Shown: positions 1-5,886 of the stretch, piece by piece
How positions within the stretch are numbered: position 1 is the first letter of the stretch
Layout of the letters: every line of letters starts with the position of its first letter
Assembly (NCBI GenBank): GCA_964597685.1
Contig: CAZQZC010000089.1
Location: 1 to 10,549, forward strand
Length of the DNA stretch: 10,549 bases
Source: JBCBTJ01 sp964597685
GTDB taxonomy: Bacteria; Pseudomonadota; Alphaproteobacteria; Caulobacterales; Hyphomonadaceae
Direction of reading: 5' to 3'
Made by a program: the position numbers and the translations under genes
The notes under the pieces: generated by a model
Databases searched by the model: none
Told to the model about the DNA's origin: nothing
The model's input: the letters and a program-made list of their open reading frames with translations, nothing else

Positions 1-1
1 C

Positions 2-1063
2 GGCGTCACCCTGCAGCTCTACGACCACGGCGCTGCGATCCAGAAGAAGGGCGCATGCTGCGCGGGCCAAGACATTCATGACGCCCGCAACGTCGCCGAC
101 CGGGTCGGGATCCCCCATTATGTCCTGGACTACGAAAGCCGCTTCCGCGAACAGGTGATGGAGGATTTCGCCGACACGTATCTGGCGGGCTCGACGCCAA
201 TCCCCTGCATCCGTTGCAATCAAACCGTCAAGTTCGCCGATCTCCTGTCGACGGCGAAGGATCTTGGCGCAGATTGCATGGCGACGGGGCATTACATTCG
301 ACGCACAGACGGCGCCGCGGGCCCTGAGCTGCACCGCGCCGCCGACGCGTCGCGCGATCAATCCTATTTCCTGTTCGCCACGACCCGCGAGCAGCTCGAC
401 TATCTGCGCTTCCCGCTCGGCGGCCTGCCGAAGAGCGACGTGCGCAAACTCGCAGAACGTTTTGACTTACCCGTGGCGGCGAAGCCGGACAGCCAGGACA
501 TCTGCTTCGTGCCGGAGGGCTCCTACGCCCGCGTGGTCGAGCGGTTGCGCCCCGGCGCAGGGCGCGGCGGCGAAATCGTTCATTTGGACGGACGCGTGCT
601 GGGCGAGCACGACGGCGTCATCCACTTCACGATCGGCCAGCGCCGCGGCTTAGGCGTGGCGACGGGGGAGCCGCTGTTTGTCGTCAGGATCGACGCGCCG
701 AACCGCAAGGTGGTTGTGGGGCCGCGCGAGGCTTTGTTGACCGGCGGCCTCGTTATGGAGGAGCTGAATTGGCTGGGCGACGGGTCTCTGGAGGCGGCTT
801 GCGACGCCGGCGCGCCGGCGCTTGCCCGAGTGCGGTCGACGCGCCCGCCAGTCCCCGCGCGCCTCGGCTGGTTGGGCGGAGAGCCGGCGGTCCTGTTCGA
901 CACGCCGGAGGAAGGCGTGGCGAAGGGCCAGGCTTGCGTGCTTTACGACTTCGACGGCGGCTCGCGCGTCCTTGGCGGCGGGTTCATCGCAGCGACGTCC
1001 AGCGCCCTCGATCCCGCCACGTTTGCGCGAAATCGCACCGGTCCGGAACAGATTTCCAAATGA
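2..1063 (+). CDS. mnmA: tRNA-specific 2-thiouridylase MnmA, 5'-truncated by window edge
   Basis: This cytoplasmic enzyme uses ATP and a sulfur relay to thiolate U34 of Lys, Glu and Gln tRNAs. The reading frame is open from base 2, so the start codon and the N-terminal ATP-binding SGGxDSS loop lie outside the window; about 353 residues are visible. Recognisable landmarks are GACCAGQDIHDAR near the visible start, IPCIRCNQTVKF carrying the first catalytic Cys (codons near 205-240), and KPDSQDICFVPEG carrying the second, persulfide-forming Cys (near 484-520). FTIGQRRGLGV and the C-terminal barrel ending in GQACVLYDFDGGSRVLGGGFI follow. The stop is TGA at 1061-1063. An 86-bp gap with a weak hairpin separates it from sciP, so it is probably not part of the flagellar unit. 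The identification is firm; only the 5' end is missing. Confidence 0.97.
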   Translation, partial: GVTLQLYDHGAAIQKKGACCAGQDIHDARNVADRVGIPHYVLDYESRFREQVMEDFADTYLAGSTPIPCIRCNQTVKFADLLSTAKDLGADCMATGHYIRRTDGAAGPELHRAADASRDQSYFLFATTREQLDYLRFPLGGLPKSDVRKLAERFDLPVAAKPDSQDICFVPEGSYARVVERLRPGAGRGGEIVHLDGRVLGEHDGVIHFTIGQRRGLGVATGEPLFVVRIDAPNRKVVVGPREALLTGGLVMEELNWLGDGSLEAACDAGAPALARVRSTRPPVPARLGWLGGEPAVLFDTPEEGVAKGQACVLYDFDGGSRVLGGGFIAATSSALDPATFARNRTGPEQISK

Positions 1064-1081
1064 ACTGCAAACAGACTTGTA

Positions 1082-1112
1082 AAAACCGCACCGTCTCGCT
1101 GAGGCCGGTTTT
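1082..1112 (+). terminator. Weak terminator-like hairpin after mnmA
   Basis: AAAACCG at 1082-1088 is complementary to CGGTTTT at 1106-1112, and CTC (1096-1098) can pair with GAG (1101-1103) inside the loop. An A-rich 5' arm and a short T run at the 3' arm fit a factor-independent terminator for mnmA. The GC core is only 3 bp and the T tract only 4, so the call is tentative. Confidence 0.35.
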
Positions 1113-1137
1113 AAGTCCCGTGTCGTAACGTCCGCAT

Positions 1138-1143
1138 GAGGAG
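1138..1143 (+). promoter_or_regulatory. Ribosome binding site favouring the GTG start of sciP
   Basis: GAGGAG lies 6 nt upstream of the GTG at 1150. It is the only strong Shine-Dalgarno sequence near the three candidate starts of sciP, and so favours the longest form. Confidence 0.5.
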
Positions 1144-1149
1144 CAAGAA

Positions 1150-1452
1150 GTGCTCCGAGATGACCTGGATGGGACGACAATGGAGCAGAACGCGCACACA
1201 ATGAGCGTCCGGGGGCCCGATGGCCGCCCGCTCACCCTGGAGGACCTGCCGAAACCCGGCATCAAGCGCTGGGTCACGCGCCGCAAGGCGGAAGTTGTGG
1301 CGGCCGTGTCCGGCGGATTGCTGAGCAAGGAAGACGCGATCAAGCGCTACGCGCTGACGGACGAGGAATTCGACGGCTGGCAGGACCTCTACAAAAGCCA
1401 TGGCGCAAAAGGCCTGCGCGCCACGCGTCTGCAGCAATACCGGCGGGTCTAG
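1150..1452 (+). CDS. sciP: SciP-family (DUF1153) CtrA inhibitor
   Basis: SciP is a small helix-turn-helix-like protein of alphaproteobacteria. In Caulobacter it binds CtrA and blocks CtrA-activated transcription in swarmer-stage cells. The family signature runs from GPDGRPLTLEDLP through KRWVTRRKAEVVAAV, GGLLSKEDAIKRYALTDEEF and ends GLRATRLQQYRRV, covering about residues 21-100. The start is uncertain. GTG at 1150 has a good GAGGAG at 1138-1143 (6-nt spacing) and gives 100 aa. ATG at 1180 (90 aa, nearer my memory of usual family length) has only a weak GGGA, and ATG at 1201 has no ribosome binding site. The TAG stop lies inside a perfect 21-bp palindrome. The gene precedes a flagellar block, consistent with a role in tuning CtrA control of those genes. 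In Caulobacter sciP also lies near fliF/fliG (from memory). Confidence 0.92.
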   Translation: MLRDDLDGTTMEQNAHTMSVRGPDGRPLTLEDLPKPGIKRWVTRRKAEVVAAVSGGLLSKEDAIKRYALTDEEFDGWQDLYKSHGAKGLRATRLQQYRRV

Positions 1453-1469
1453 GGCGGATTCCGCCCTAG
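1449..1469. repeat. Perfect 21-bp palindrome overlapping the sciP stop codon
   Basis: Two 10-bp arms (1449-1458 and 1460-1469) are perfect reverse complements around a central T, and the sciP stop TAG (1450-1452) is inside the left arm. As RNA it can form a GGGCGG/CCGCCC hairpin, but no T tract follows, so it is at best an atypical terminator. The centre contains a GANTC methylation site (GATTC, 1457-1461). It may be a dispersed palindromic element; no second copy is visible in this window. Confidence 0.55.
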
Positions 1470-1482
1470 GGCTTCGCGAGCG

Positions 1483-1498
1483 TTAAACGGTCCTTTAC
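1483..1498 (+). promoter_or_regulatory. CtrA-box-like sequence upstream of fliG
   Basis: TTAA (1483-1486), 7 bases, then TTTAC (1494-1498) is one mismatch from the CtrA consensus TTAA-N7-TTAAC. It is about 57 bp upstream of the fliG ATG in an otherwise non-coding 102-bp gap. CtrA control of early flagellar operons is established in Caulobacter; that this site works here is inference. Confidence 0.45.
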
Positions 1499-1554
1499 GG
1501 GGCCTGTCTTATTTGTCGTTTCAGCGTCGGCCGATCCCGGCGCGGAGACGGTTT

Positions 1555-2367
1555 ATGGCGCGTGGCGTTCACACTTCAATCCGCTTGCCGGGTCTCGGGT
1601 TTCGCAGGGCCGCTCCATCGGCGGAGCATGGCGACACGATCGTCGCGGCGCATTTGGCGGGCCCGGACGTCCAAACGCCGGCGCCCTCCGGCGGAACGAG
1701 CCCAGATGCGGACGCAGGCGCCGATCCAACGATTTGGGCGCGATTGTCTGAGCTTCCGTCAAGCGCCCTGGCGAACCTGATCGGCGCCGAGCGGATCGAG
1801 GTGATTGCGCTGATCTGCGCGCGGCTGACGCCGGAGAGCGCCGCGGGCGCGTTGGCCCGTCTCCCCGGCGAGACGGCCGCCAAAGCCGTTGAAGCGCTGG
1901 CGCAGCCCCGCACGCCGTCGCCCCGCGCCGTTCAATCACTCGCCGAGGCGCTGGAGGTTTGGTTGAGCGATCAAGACCTGACGCAAGACACGCCGCACGA
2001 CGATCATGCGGTTAGAATTCTCGAGGAGCTCGCCCCAGAGGCCGCGGACGGCGTTCTGACGACGCTGGAGAAAACAGCGCCCGACGCTGCGCGCCGCCTT
2101 CGCAATCAGATGTTCGGATTTTCAGACATCGCCCGCTTCGACGCCTTGCAGGTTCAAACCCTCGTGAGCCTTTGCGACCGGTCGACGCTTGCGGCGGCTC
2201 TGTCAGGACCCGACACCCCCGTAAAATCAAACATCATGGCCGCGTTGACCACACGCGGAAAGCAGAGTCTTTCCGGCGAGATCGCGCTCCAGGGGTCAAA
2301 CACCGACACAGTCGTTGCGGGCGCGCGTCGGAGGGTGACGCAGATCGCGCGGGAGCTGTCGACGTGA
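1555..2367 (+). CDS. fliG: Flagellar motor switch protein FliG, divergent, without recognisable N-terminal domain
   Basis: FliG forms the rotor ring that transmits stator torque. I chose ATG at 1555 because GGAG (1544-1547) sits 7 nt upstream; an in-frame TTG at 1513 lacks this support. The protein is 270 aa against about 330-350 for typical FliG. Residues 1-60 are Ala/Pro/Gly-rich with no FliG_N helices. The middle domain starts near WARLSELPSSALANLIGAER and continues through EVIALICARLTPESAAGALARLPG. The C-terminal domain is clear: RLRNQMFGFSDIARFDALQV through the C-terminal ARRRVTQIARELST. The EHPQ motif reads ERIE. Aligned by eye to E. coli FliG, K264 is Ser, R281 is kept, D288 is Gly, D289 is Glu and R297 is Thr. 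Its stop overlaps the next start (GTGA). Family assignment rests on the two C-terminal domains; normal motor function is doubtful. Confidence 0.85.
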   Translation: MARGVHTSIRLPGLGFRRAAPSAEHGDTIVAAHLAGPDVQTPAPSGGTSPDADAGADPTIWARLSELPSSALANLIGAERIEVIALICARLTPESAAGALARLPGETAAKAVEALAQPRTPSPRAVQSLAEALEVWLSDQDLTQDTPHDDHAVRILEELAPEAADGVLTTLEKTAPDAARRLRNQMFGFSDIARFDALQVQTLVSLCDRSTLAAALSGPDTPVKSNIMAALTTRGKQSLSGEIALQGSNTDTVVAGARRRVTQIARELST

Positions 2368-2723
2368 CACAAGCCCCAGCGCCTCGCCTGTCGCCGTTTG
2401 AGTTCCGCGCGACTTTCGACGCGTCGGCGCATGCGGCGGACACGGTGAGCCTGCGCGCCGAAGAGCTTGCCGCCCTGCTCGCTGAAGCGCGGGCCGAGGG
2501 CGCGCATGCGACCCGTCGCGACCTCGGCGCCGCCCATGACAAGCGCTTGAAGCAAGTCGCCGACGATCTTCGCGCCGCATTGCGCGACTTGGCCGACCTT
2601 GCGGGCGCTATTGACGCAGCGCCTGTCGACAGCGCGGCCAAATCACGTTCCAAAACGCTGATAAAGTCCGTCTGTCAGCGGATAATCGACGGCCAAGGAG
2701 ATCTGTTCGCAGATCGTAAATAA
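2364..2723 (+). CDS. Short FlbE/FliH-like flagellar export accessory protein
   Basis: FliH-type proteins regulate the FliI export ATPase and dock it to the C-ring through FliN; Caulobacter FlbE is the equivalent between fliG and fliN. The start is GTG at 2364, overlapping the fliG stop by 4 bp, which implies translational coupling. The 119-aa product begins with PFEFRATFDASAHA, similar in style to the N-terminal F-x-F motif of FlbE, followed by a charged Ala-rich helix (LRAEELAALLAEARAEGAHATRR...) that probably forms a coiled coil. It ends QRIIDGQGDLFADRK. It is much shorter than usual FliH/FlbE (about 200 aa or more), lacking most of the C-terminal FliI-binding part. The call rests on gene order plus this N-terminal pattern, so another small flagellar protein remains possible. 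Confidence 0.6.
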   Translation: MTQAPAPRLSPFEFRATFDASAHAADTVSLRAEELAALLAEARAEGAHATRRDLGAAHDKRLKQVADDLRAALRDLADLAGAIDAAPVDSAAKSRSKTLIKSVCQRIIDGQGDLFADRK

Positions 2724-2764
2724 ACCAGCGTCCAGACTGAGCCGGAGACTACGGAGACTGAGTG

Positions 2765-3031
2765 ATGAGCCAATTCGACAATCCCGCGCTTGCACGGTCT
2801 CTGACCGATGTTCCCGTTCGCGTGGACGTCGTTTTGGGCGAAGCGCGCATGCCGGTCGAGGAGCTTCTCGCCCTCTCGCCGGGAGATGTGGTGGCGCTGG
2901 AGAAAGCCACGACCGACCCAATCGAGGTCTATGTGTCTGATCGGCTTATGGCTCGTGGCCGACTCATTGTATCAGACGGGCAATTAGGCGTGACGCTGTC
3001 GGAAATCATCGACCAGCGCGACGCTGCATAG
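2765..3031 (+). CDS. fliN: Flagellar motor switch protein FliN
   Basis: FliN forms the lower C-ring and docks the export apparatus. The 88-aa product is nearly all SpoA/FliN domain: DVPVRVDVVLGEARMPVEEL, LSPGDVVALEKATTDPIEVYV, SDRLMARGRLIVSDGQLGVTLSEII. These match the usual D-(I/V)-PV-V-LG, L-GxVVxLxK and hydrophobic GRLIARGEVVVV positions, so this gene looks intact, unlike its fliG neighbour. ATG at 2765 has GGAG (2753-2756) 8 nt upstream; an adjacent in-frame GTG at 2762 would add one residue. GGAGACT is repeated just upstream (2744-2750 and 2753-2759). It lies 41 bp after the FlbE-like gene, so probably in the same transcript. No fliM is present in the window. Confidence 0.93.
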   Translation: MSQFDNPALARSLTDVPVRVDVVLGEARMPVEELLALSPGDVVALEKATTDPIEVYVSDRLMARGRLIVSDGQLGVTLSEIIDQRDAA

Positions 3032-3079
3032 GGCTTTTTCGGTCGATATTCCGAGTCCCTAACATTTATAGAGGTTTTG

Positions 3080-3106
3080 TTAACCAACGCGTTCGACAGT
3101 CTGTCG
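3080..3106 (+). promoter_or_regulatory. TTAACC half-site and 13-bp palindrome upstream of flhF
   Basis: The 97-bp gap between fliN and flhF contains a CtrA-like half-site (TTAACC, 3080-3085), a perfect inverted repeat CGACAG-T-CTGTCG (3094-3106) and a GANTC site (GAGTC, 3053-3057). A local promoter with an operator is plausible, but no convincing -35/-10 pair was identified. Confidence 0.3.
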
Positions 3107-3128
3107 TCGAGACGGGAGGTTCGCGTCC

Positions 3129-4181
3129 ATGCGTATGAAAATGTATTCCGCTGAGAGTTTCGATGCGGCGAAAGCGCTGATTGCGGCGGAAATGGGCGAC
3201 GACGCAATTATTCTGTCGGAACGCGAGGTCGACGGCGGCGTTGAGGTGCGCGCGGCGGTCGACAAGATGCAATTGGGCGAGAGCGCTCAACCCCTGTTCT
3301 TGAAGCGCCCCGCCGAACCGGCGGGATATCTTGAGACCTCGCCGCTGCGCAAGCGCATCAAAGACATGCTGACCTGGCACGGAGCGCCGCGTCGGTTCGC
3401 AGATCGTGTGTCGCAGGCTTGCGGAAGCCAGTCCGACCTAGAACCAGAGGCCGCGCTCGCAATTGGGCTCGAGGCCGTTGTTCGCTGCGACCCGTTGACC
3501 GTGCGCCCGGATAGAGACGTGCTTTTGGTCGGGCCGCCGGGACACGGACGGACATCGACCGCCGCGAAGCTGGTCCGGCGCGCCGCGGTGGCCGGCGGAC
3601 GCCTCTCGCCAATCGCCGCCGACTTCGATGCGACGGCGGGCGGCGAGCAATTGAAAGCCTATCTCCTTGACGAGCGCGATCTGGTGAGGGTCGCCGGCGC
3701 GCCGGACGATCTGTTCAGCATGACGATCGCGGAGAAATCGGCCGATGATCGCGTGGTCATAGATTTGCCGGCCATCGTGCCGTTCGATTCCGAAGACTTG
3801 TCCCGGCTGAGCGATCTTGCGACGGCGATCAACGCGGAACCGGTCTTGGTGATGTCCGCAGAGGGGCACCCAGACGATCAGGCGGAAGCGGCGCGGGCCT
3901 ACGCGCAAGCTGGCGTCAAGCGCGCGATCCTCACAAAACTTGACGTCGCACGTCGACGCGGCGGCGCCGTCGCGGCCCTTTCCGGCGCAGGACTGGCCAT
4001 TTCCCATTTGGCTGCAACCCCCTTTATCGGCGGGGGCCTTGTTCCCGCCCTACCCCCCCCCATCTCTCCCCATCCCCCTATCGGCTCCACCCCCCTATAC
4101 CGGCGGGGCCCCCCCCCCCCCCGCCGCCCCGCGGCTTGCAACGCTTCTTGTGGAAGACTCGCCCGGGCGCGCCGCTTTTAA
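3129..4181 (+). CDS. flhF: FlhF-like SRP-type GTPase with altered nucleotide motifs and a disrupted 3' end
   Basis: FlhF is a membrane-associated SRP-family GTPase that sets the polar site of flagellum assembly, balanced by FlhG. ATG 3129 has GGGAGG (3114-3119) 9 nt upstream. The N-terminus MRMKMYSAESFDAAKALIAA...GDDAIILSEREV is typical. G1 reads GPPGHGRTST (residues 135-144), with Arg where the P-loop Lys is expected. G3 reads DLPA (212-215) instead of DTAG/DTPG, while G4 TKLD (269-272) is intact. The conserved LAISHLAATPFIGGGLVPA follows at about 4000-4049. After that a C-rich patch (4050-4130) shifts the frame. As read the ORF ends at TAA 4179-4181. The other frame gives a plausible FlhF tail, PRLATLLVEDSPGRAAF..., ending at TAA 4192-4194, which overlaps the flhG ATG by one base. 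The true gene therefore most likely ends at 4194. Confidence 0.82.
   Translation: MRMKMYSAESFDAAKALIAAEMGDDAIILSEREVDGGVEVRAAVDKMQLGESAQPLFLKRPAEPAGYLETSPLRKRIKDMLTWHGAPRRFADRVSQACGSQSDLEPEAALAIGLEAVVRCDPLTVRPDRDVLLVGPPGHGRTSTAAKLVRRAAVAGGRLSPIAADFDATAGGEQLKAYLLDERDLVRVAGAPDDLFSMTIAEKSADDRVVIDLPAIVPFDSEDLSRLSDLATAINAEPVLVMSAEGHPDDQAEAARAYAQAGVKRAILTKLDVARRRGGAVAALSGAGLAISHLAATPFIGGGLVPALPPPISPHPPIGSTPLYRRGPPPPRRPAACNASCGRLARARRF
4018..4130 (+). repeat. C-homopolymer patch with degenerate repeats inside flhF
   Basis: The segment holds C runs of 9 (4053-4061), 4, 5, 6 (4090-4095) and 14 (4109-4122) bases. Three related units occur: CCCCCTTTATCGGCGGGGG (4018-4036), CCCCCTATCGGC (4074-4085) and CCCCCCTATACCGGCGGGG (4090-4108). 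The first can fold as CCCCC/GGGGG around a 9-nt loop. The two later units resemble slipped or miscopied versions of the first, which encodes a conserved FlhF stretch. About 82 bases separate the last conserved FlhF codon in one frame from the resumption of homology in another. Either base-calling or assembly error, or a real slippage expansion, would explain this. Confidence 0.8.
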
Positions 4182-4193
4182 AGGAGCTGCATA

Positions 4194-5030
4194 ATGAGCT
4201 TCATGCTTCGAAAATCCATGGACCGCCCGTCAGCTCCGCCGCCGCGGGTTCAGCCGGCGAGCATCATCGCTGTGGGCTCCGGGAAAGGCGGCGTTGGAAA
4301 AACCTTTATCGCCACGACCCTCGCAAGCGTTCTGGCCCAATTCGGCAAACGCGTTTTGCTGGTGGACGGCGATTTGGGCTTGGCCAATGTCGACGTCCAG
4401 CTCGGCATCGCGCCGGATACGGATTTGGCCGCCGTTGTCGCCGGCTGGGTTGAATTGGACGATGCGGTGACGCCTGTCGACGGCGGTGCGGCGGACGGCG
4501 GCTTTGACGTCCTGCCAGGCCGCTCCGGCTCTGGCGCCCTTGCGGAACTGCCGCAAGAGGAAGTCGCCCGGCTGGCCGCCGGATTGTCCGCCCTCGCCCT
4601 GCAATACGACCACGTGGTCTTGGACCTCGGGGCGGGAATTGAAGCCAATTGCATGAGATTGGCCCGCTCGGCGGACAAAGCGCTGATGGTGATCACGGAC
4701 GAACCGACATCGATGACGGACGCATACGCCTTCATCAAGGTGCTTCGGGGCTACGCGCCGAATGTCGAACCAGTTATTGCGATTAACCAAGCGGAATCGC
4801 GAGGCGCGGGCCAGCGCACACACGAAGCCATCGCGCGTGCGTGCCAGACGTTTCTCGGCTTTCGACCGCAGGCCGCCGGAACCGTCTTGCGCGACGATCG
4901 AATTCGCGAAGCGATCCGCAGTCAGAAAACCCTCGTGTCGCTCGACCCCAACGCTCAAGCGATCAAGGACATCACGGCGATCGCGGAGACGCTGATCGGC
5001 GGAAGACCATCGGCGGGGCTCGAGCATTAA
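4194..5030 (+). CDS. flhG: FlhG/FleN (YlxH) MinD-like ATPase controlling flagellar number
   Basis: FlhG is a MinD/ParA-type ATPase that antagonises FlhF and limits flagellar number at the pole; it also interacts with C-ring components. The 278-aa product shows the deviant Walker A GSGKGGVGKT (28-37, with K31 and K36), the switch I region VDGDLGLANVDVQLG (57-71), VVLDLGAGIE (141-150) and DEPTSMTDAYAFIKVL (169-184). NAQAIKDITAIAETLIGG near the C-terminus may be the membrane-targeting amphipathic helix. All catalytic positions appear intact. The ATG at 4194 follows AAGGAG (4181-4186) at 7 nt and overlaps the alternative-frame flhF stop in a TAATG arrangement, which supports coupling to flhF. Other MinD-like proteins are possible by sequence alone, but the position next to flhF makes FlhG the best call. 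Confidence 0.92.
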   Translation: MSFMLRKSMDRPSAPPPRVQPASIIAVGSGKGGVGKTFIATTLASVLAQFGKRVLLVDGDLGLANVDVQLGIAPDTDLAAVVAGWVELDDAVTPVDGGAADGGFDVLPGRSGSGALAELPQEEVARLAAGLSALALQYDHVVLDLGAGIEANCMRLARSADKALMVITDEPTSMTDAYAFIKVLRGYAPNVEPVIAINQAESRGAGQRTHEAIARACQTFLGFRPQAAGTVLRDDRIREAIRSQKTLVSLDPNAQAIKDITAIAETLIGGRPSAGLEH

Positions 5031-5181
5031 CCCAATGTTGGACCGCGACGATTCGGCTTCGAAACAAATATTCGTACGATTAAATCTTTGTGAAATTCCT
5101 TAACGTCTCAGTCATAATCACTGTTTACGTTCATCTTGGTTAATGACTACAGTGGTTCATCGCTGATTCGGGGAGCGAGGC
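5031..5181 (+). promoter_or_regulatory. ctrA promoter region with GANTC and TTAA sites
   Basis: This 151-bp gap is clearly more AT-rich than its surroundings. It contains two GANTC (CcrM-type) sites, GATTC at 5050-5054 and 5165-5169. It also contains TTAA at 5080-5083, with TGAA 7 bases later (5091-5094), TTAAC at 5100-5104, TTTAC at 5124-5128 and TTAAT at 5140-5144. In Caulobacter ctrA is known to be autoregulated through CtrA boxes and to have a methylation-sensitive promoter. Here the sites are seen, while their use is inferred. The second GANTC abuts the ribosome binding site GGGGAG (5170-5175), so it would be transcribed rather than lie at a -35 unless the transcript is nearly leaderless. 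Confidence 0.6.
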
Positions 5182-5886
5182 ATGAGAGTCCTTCTGATCG
5201 AAGACGATACGTCGGTTGCGCGAAGCATAGAGTTGATGTTGAAAGCGGCCGGGTTCAACATTTTCGCCACAGACCTAGGTGAAGAGGGTGTGGATCTCGG
5301 AAAGATCTACGAGTACGATATCATTATCTTAGATTTGTCGCTGCCCGATATCTCTGGATACGAAGTGTTGAAGCAACTTCGCATGGCGCGAGTGAATACG
5401 CCGGTGCTTATTCTTTCCGGCAACCCCGACATCGAAGCCAAGGTCAAGACGCTGGGATACGGCGCCGACGATTATCTGACCAAGCCCTTCAACAAGGACG
5501 AGCTCATCGCCCGGATCACCGCGATTGTCCGCCGCTCAAAGGGGCTTGCGGAGAGTGTAATCCGGACCGGCGAGATCCTCGTCAATCTCGATGCGAAGAC
5601 CGTTGAGGTCGACGATGAGCGGGTGCATCTGACGGGCAAAGAGTATCAAATGTTCGAGCTGCTTTCCCTTCGGAAAGGGACGACGCTGACGAAAGAGATG
5701 TTCCTCAACCATCTCTATGGCGGCATGGACGAGCCCGAGCTGAAGATCATCGACGTCTTCATCTGCAAGCTTCGCAAGAAGCTGGCGGCGGCCACAGGCG
5801 GCGACCACCACATCGAAACGGTTTGGGGGCGGGGCTACGTCCTGCGCGACCCGAAGCCGAAGCGGGACGAAGCCCAGGCGGCTTGA
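5182..5886 (+). CDS. ctrA: Cell-cycle master response regulator CtrA
   Basis: CtrA is an OmpR-type response regulator that activates flagellar, chemotaxis and division genes and, in Caulobacter, silences the replication origin. The 234-aa product has a receiver domain (1-120) with acidic residues D8/D9, phospho-acceptor D51 in ILDLSLPD and K in TKPF. Its winged-helix DNA-binding domain contains the hallmark stretch HLTGKEYQMFELLSLRKGTT and then FICKLRKKL and WGRGYVLRD. It ends QAA, matching the Ala-Ala degron needed for ClpXP proteolysis in Caulobacter. The start has GGGGAG 6 nt upstream. Phosphate would come from ChpT, encoded about 2.3 kb away on the opposite strand, and SciP is encoded 3.7 kb upstream. 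Near-identity of the recognition region to Caulobacter CtrA makes the call very firm. Confidence 0.98.
   Translation: MRVLLIEDDTSVARSIELMLKAAGFNIFATDLGEEGVDLGKIYEYDIIILDLSLPDISGYEVLKQLRMARVNTPVLILSGNPDIEAKVKTLGYGADDYLTKPFNKDELIARITAIVRRSKGLAESVIRTGEILVNLDAKTVEVDDERVHLTGKEYQMFELLSLRKGTTLTKEMFLNHLYGGMDEPELKIIDVFICKLRKKLAAATGGDHHIETVWGRGYVLRDPKPKRDEAQAA

Noticed and set aside
650..1201. Minus-strand open frame of about 183 codons opposite mnmA
   Set aside because: It overlaps conserved MnmA sequence and the sciP start, and has no family features.
1136..1204. 22-codon open frame whose stop overlaps an ATG of sciP (ATGA), a possible leader peptide
   Set aside because: It has no ribosome binding site of its own, and its first bases include the GAGGAG that more simply serves the sciP GTG start.
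2744..2759. GGAGACT repeated twice before fliN, considered as a double ribosome binding site
   Set aside because: Only the second copy is correctly spaced; the first is probably chance.
3438..4007. Minus-strand open frame of about 189 codons opposite flhF
   Set aside because: Composition is that of an antisense shadow; no recognisable motif and no ribosome binding site of note.
3940..4194. Plus-strand open frame of 84 codons ending at the flhG start
   Set aside because: Not a separate gene: its last 20 or so codons are the frame-shifted tail of flhF, and the rest is out of frame with conserved FlhF sequence.
4230..5027. Long minus-strand open frame (about 265 codons) opposite flhG
   Set aside because: It mirrors a well-supported gene, is Arg/Ala-rich without family motifs, and is expected from high GC at third positions.
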